Origin: Corynebacterium sp. | Lineage (GTDB): Bacteria; Actinomycetota; Actinomycetes; Mycobacteriales; Mycobacteriaceae | Assembly: GCF_030530965.1 (NCBI RefSeq) | Contig: NZ_JAUMTY010000035.1 | Location: 7,703-22,104, forward strand | Direction of reading: 5' to 3' | Length of the DNA stretch: 14,402 bases | The notes under the pieces: generated by a model | Seen by the model: the letters and a program-made list of their open reading frames with translations, nothing else | Database searches by the model: none | What the model was told of the DNA's origin: nothing | Made by a program: the position numbers and the translations under genes | In this document: piece after piece, positions 12,818 to 14,402 of the stretch | How the letters are laid out: each line of letters begins with the position of its first letter | Numbering within the stretch: position 1 is the stretch's first letter

Positions 12818-14128
12818 ATGGCTGACAACAATGCTGCAGAGGCCAAGGACAAGGCTGTACTTACCTACCCGGGAGGCAGCTATGAAATGCCGATCGTTAA
12901 AGCAACCGATGGGAACGACGGCATTGCCCTAGGAAAGCTGCTCCAGGAAACTGGCTACGTTACCCTCGATCCGGGGTATGTAAATACAGGTTCCACGCTG
13001 TCCAATATCACCTATATTGATGGTGCAAATGGGATTCTTCGCTACCGCGGATACCCCATCGAAGAATTGGCTGAAAAAGCAACCTTCAATGAAGTTTCTT
13101 ACCTACTGATTAACGGTGAGCTTCCTAACCAAGAACAGCTCGACGAATTTAACCGCAATATTCGCCGGCATACCTTGGTTGATGAAGATTTCAAGGATCA
13201 CTTCTCCATTTTCCCGCGGTCATCACACCCCATGGCCGTTATCGCTTCTGCGTTGAACGTGTTGTCCACCTACTACCAGGATTCGCTCGACCCGCTCGAC
13301 CCGAATATGCAGAAACTCAACACCTATCGCCTGATGGCGAAGGTTCCGGTGCTGGCTGCCTACTCCCACCGCGCACGTCGTGGTCAGCCGTTCATGTACC
13401 CGGATAACGGCCTGAACGCTCGCCAGAACTTCATGCGCATGATGTTCGGCTACCCGACGGAGGACTACGAAGTTGACCCCGTCCTGACGAAGGCTCTGGA
13501 TCAACTCCTTATTCTCCACGCGGACCACGAGCAGAACTGCTCCACGTCGACGGTTCGCATGGTGTCCTCCGCGCAGGCTAACATGTTCGTGTCCATCGCC
13601 GCCGGCTTCAATGCCCTGTCCGGCCCGCTTCACGGTGGCGCTAACCAGGCAGTTCTGGAAATGCTCCAGGAAATCAAGGACAACGGTGGCGACGCAACCG
13701 AGTTCATGAACAAGGTGAAGAACAAGGAAGACGGCGTGAAGCTGATGGGCTTCGGCCACCGCGTCTACAAGAGCTACGATCCGCGCGCTGCAATTGTGAA
13801 GAAGACCGCAGACCGCGTGCTCAACCACCTTGGCGTCAATGACGATCTCCTCGAAATTGCCGTGAACCTGGAAGAAATCGCGCTCAAGGACGACTACTTC
13901 ATCGACCGCAAGCTGTACCCGAATGTCGACTTCTACACTGGCCTCATTTACCGTGCCATGGGCTTCCCGACCAACTTCTTCACCGTTCTGTTCGGCATGG
14001 GCCGCCTGCCGGGTTGGATTGCTCAGCACCTCGAGCTCGTGAACGACAAGTCGTCGCGGATCAACCGCCCGCGTCAGGTGTACACGGGATACGATGAGCG
14101 CCACGTCATCCCGCGTAAAGAACGCTAA
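12818..14128 (+). CDS. gltA: Citrate synthase
   Basis: Encodes 436 aa, almost the length of C. glutamicum GltA (437). It condenses oxaloacetate and acetyl-CoA to citrate at the entry of the TCA cycle. The N-terminal small domain of the type II (hexameric-type) enzymes is present (about 14-65, AVLTYPGG to DPGYVNTGST). Active-site blocks are HADHEQNCSTSTVR (234-247), SGPLHGGANQAV (268-279, His272), MGFGHRVYK (310-318, His314) and LYPNVDFYTG (366-375, Asp371). NRPRQVYTG (416-424) closes the protein. The frame is open from 12749, but the ATG at 12818 follows AGAAAGGG at suitable spacing, and upstream residues lack similarity. The gene has its own promoter region shared with serC and is followed by fkp on the same strand after a structured gap. 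Confidence 0.97.
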   Translation: MADNNAAEAKDKAVLTYPGGSYEMPIVKATDGNDGIALGKLLQETGYVTLDPGYVNTGSTLSNITYIDGANGILRYRGYPIEELAEKATFNEVSYLLINGELPNQEQLDEFNRNIRRHTLVDEDFKDHFSIFPRSSHPMAVIASALNVLSTYYQDSLDPLDPNMQKLNTYRLMAKVPVLAAYSHRARRGQPFMYPDNGLNARQNFMRMMFGYPTEDYEVDPVLTKALDQLLILHADHEQNCSTSTVRMVSSAQANMFVSIAAGFNALSGPLHGGANQAVLEMLQEIKDNGGDATEFMNKVKNKEDGVKLMGFGHRVYKSYDPRAAIVKKTADRVLNHLGVNDDLLEIAVNLEEIALKDDYFIDRKLYPNVDFYTGLIYRAMGFPTNFFTVLFGMGRLPGWIAQHLELVNDKSSRINRPRQVYTGYDERHVIPRKER

Positions 14129-14154
14129 ATAAAGAGCGCTACACGTGATGCTCC

Positions 14155-14170
14155 GGTGCCACTAGGCACC
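14155..14170 (+). terminator. Short hairpin after gltA
   Basis: GGTGCC-ACTA-GGCACC is a perfect 6-bp GC-rich stem with a 4-nt loop, 26 bases past the gltA stop. No T-run follows, so it may stabilise the 3' end or act as a weak terminator. Confidence 0.4.
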
Positions 14171-14175
14171 CCGCC

Positions 14176-14227
14176 ATGAGCCAAGTTCGTCATTACCAGC
14201 TACTCTGGTGAGCCGAGCTTGGCTCAT
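14176..14227 (+). promoter_or_regulatory. Two mutually exclusive hairpins between gltA and fkp
   Basis: ATGAGCCAAG (14176-14185) pairs perfectly with CTTGGCTCAT (14218-14227), a 10-bp stem whose 32-nt loop contains ACCAG-CTACT-CTGGT (14195-14209). A second TGAGCC (14209-14214) can pair instead with GGCTCA (14221-14226), a 6-bp stem with a 6-nt loop. Because both use the same right arm, only one can form at a time, an arrangement like an attenuator. Function is inferred; the FKBP ribosome binding site lies about 40 bases downstream. Confidence 0.45.
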
Positions 14228-14280
14228 TGCTTCGTCAGTTCCCCTATACCAGCGAGTCTGTAACAAAAGGAGAAAATCTC

Positions 14281-14402
14281 ATGAGTAAGCCAACTATCGA
14301 GGTCCAATCGGGGCCAGCCCCGCAGGATCTCCTCATTGAAGACATCACGGTAGGGGACGGCCCTGAAGCACAAGCGGGATCCAACGTTGAGGTCCATTAC
14401 GT
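14281..14402 (+). CDS. FKBP-type peptidyl-prolyl isomerase, N-terminal fragment
   Basis: The first 40 codons are present and the gene runs off the right edge. The start MSKPTIEVQSGPAPQDLLIE followed by DITVGDGPEA, then GSNVEVHYV, is the typical beginning of a small cytoplasmic FKBP of actinobacteria (about 118 aa), with the E/VHYV strand that opens the isomerase domain. C. glutamicum also has an FKBP gene just downstream of gltA. These enzymes catalyse cis-trans isomerisation of prolyl bonds during folding. There is no signal peptide. The ATG at 14281 follows AAAGGAG (14266-14272) at 8-nt spacing. Catalytic residues lie beyond the window and cannot be checked. Confidence 0.9.
   Translation, partial: MSKPTIEVQSGPAPQDLLIEDITVGDGPEAQAGSNVEVHY

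Noticed and set aside
13223..14104. 293-codon open frame opposite gltA
   Set aside because: Antisense to a clear citrate synthase gene; its His/Val-rich composition is typical of a reverse-frame shadow.

Overview
The window reads as chromosomal DNA of a Corynebacterium-like actinomycete with moderately high GC by eye. The citrate synthase, Rpf, cold-shock protein, mycobacterial-type SerC, SepH and FKBP all resemble corynebacterial proteins as I remember them. The gene order also parallels the Mycobacterium tuberculosis stretch Rv0862c, Rv0863, rpfA, cspB, Rv0875c, Rv0876c, Rv0879c, Rv0881, sepH, serC, recalled from memory and not searched. The species cannot be fixed from this sequence. I see no insertion sequence, phage gene, tRNA, rRNA or CRISPR array. 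This is conserved core chromosome rather than an island.

Layout. At 1-200 (-) is the 5' end of a helicase-associated gene, divergent from a 66-residue protein of unknown function (275-475, +). A nested hairpin at 606-661 separates that gene from the convergent rpf gene (676-1458, -). A 455-base regulatory region then divides rpf from a divergent cold-shock protein gene (1914-2306, +). From 5710 down to 2390 (-) lie four closely spaced or overlapping genes: a DUF2530 membrane protein, a glutaminyl-peptide cyclotransferase, an MFS transporter and a DUF2771 membrane-anchored protein. Divergent from them is an NCS2 purine permease (5813-7306, +), followed by a SpoU/TrmH-type RNA methyltransferase (7353-8246, +). 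On the minus strand come sepH (10944-9436) and a DUF6928-like gene (9361-8267), with serC (12378-11218) further upstream. serC is divergent from gltA (12818-14128, +), and an FKBP-type prolyl isomerase gene (14281 onward, +) runs off the right edge.

How the genes fit together. Several products act at the envelope or in growth and division: Rpf cleaves peptidoglycan, SepH works with FtsZ, the cyclase and DUF2771 proteins are membrane-anchored and probably face outward, and two are transporters. GltA and SerC serve central carbon and serine metabolism. The most informative non-coding regions are the rpf promoter with an MtrA-like direct repeat, the gltA promoter with a GlxR/CRP-like half-palindrome and an extended -10, and the gltA-fkp gap, which can form two mutually exclusive hairpins. 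I found no convincing new multi-gene system; the findings are mainly regulatory architecture, start-site corrections and unusual protein segments.
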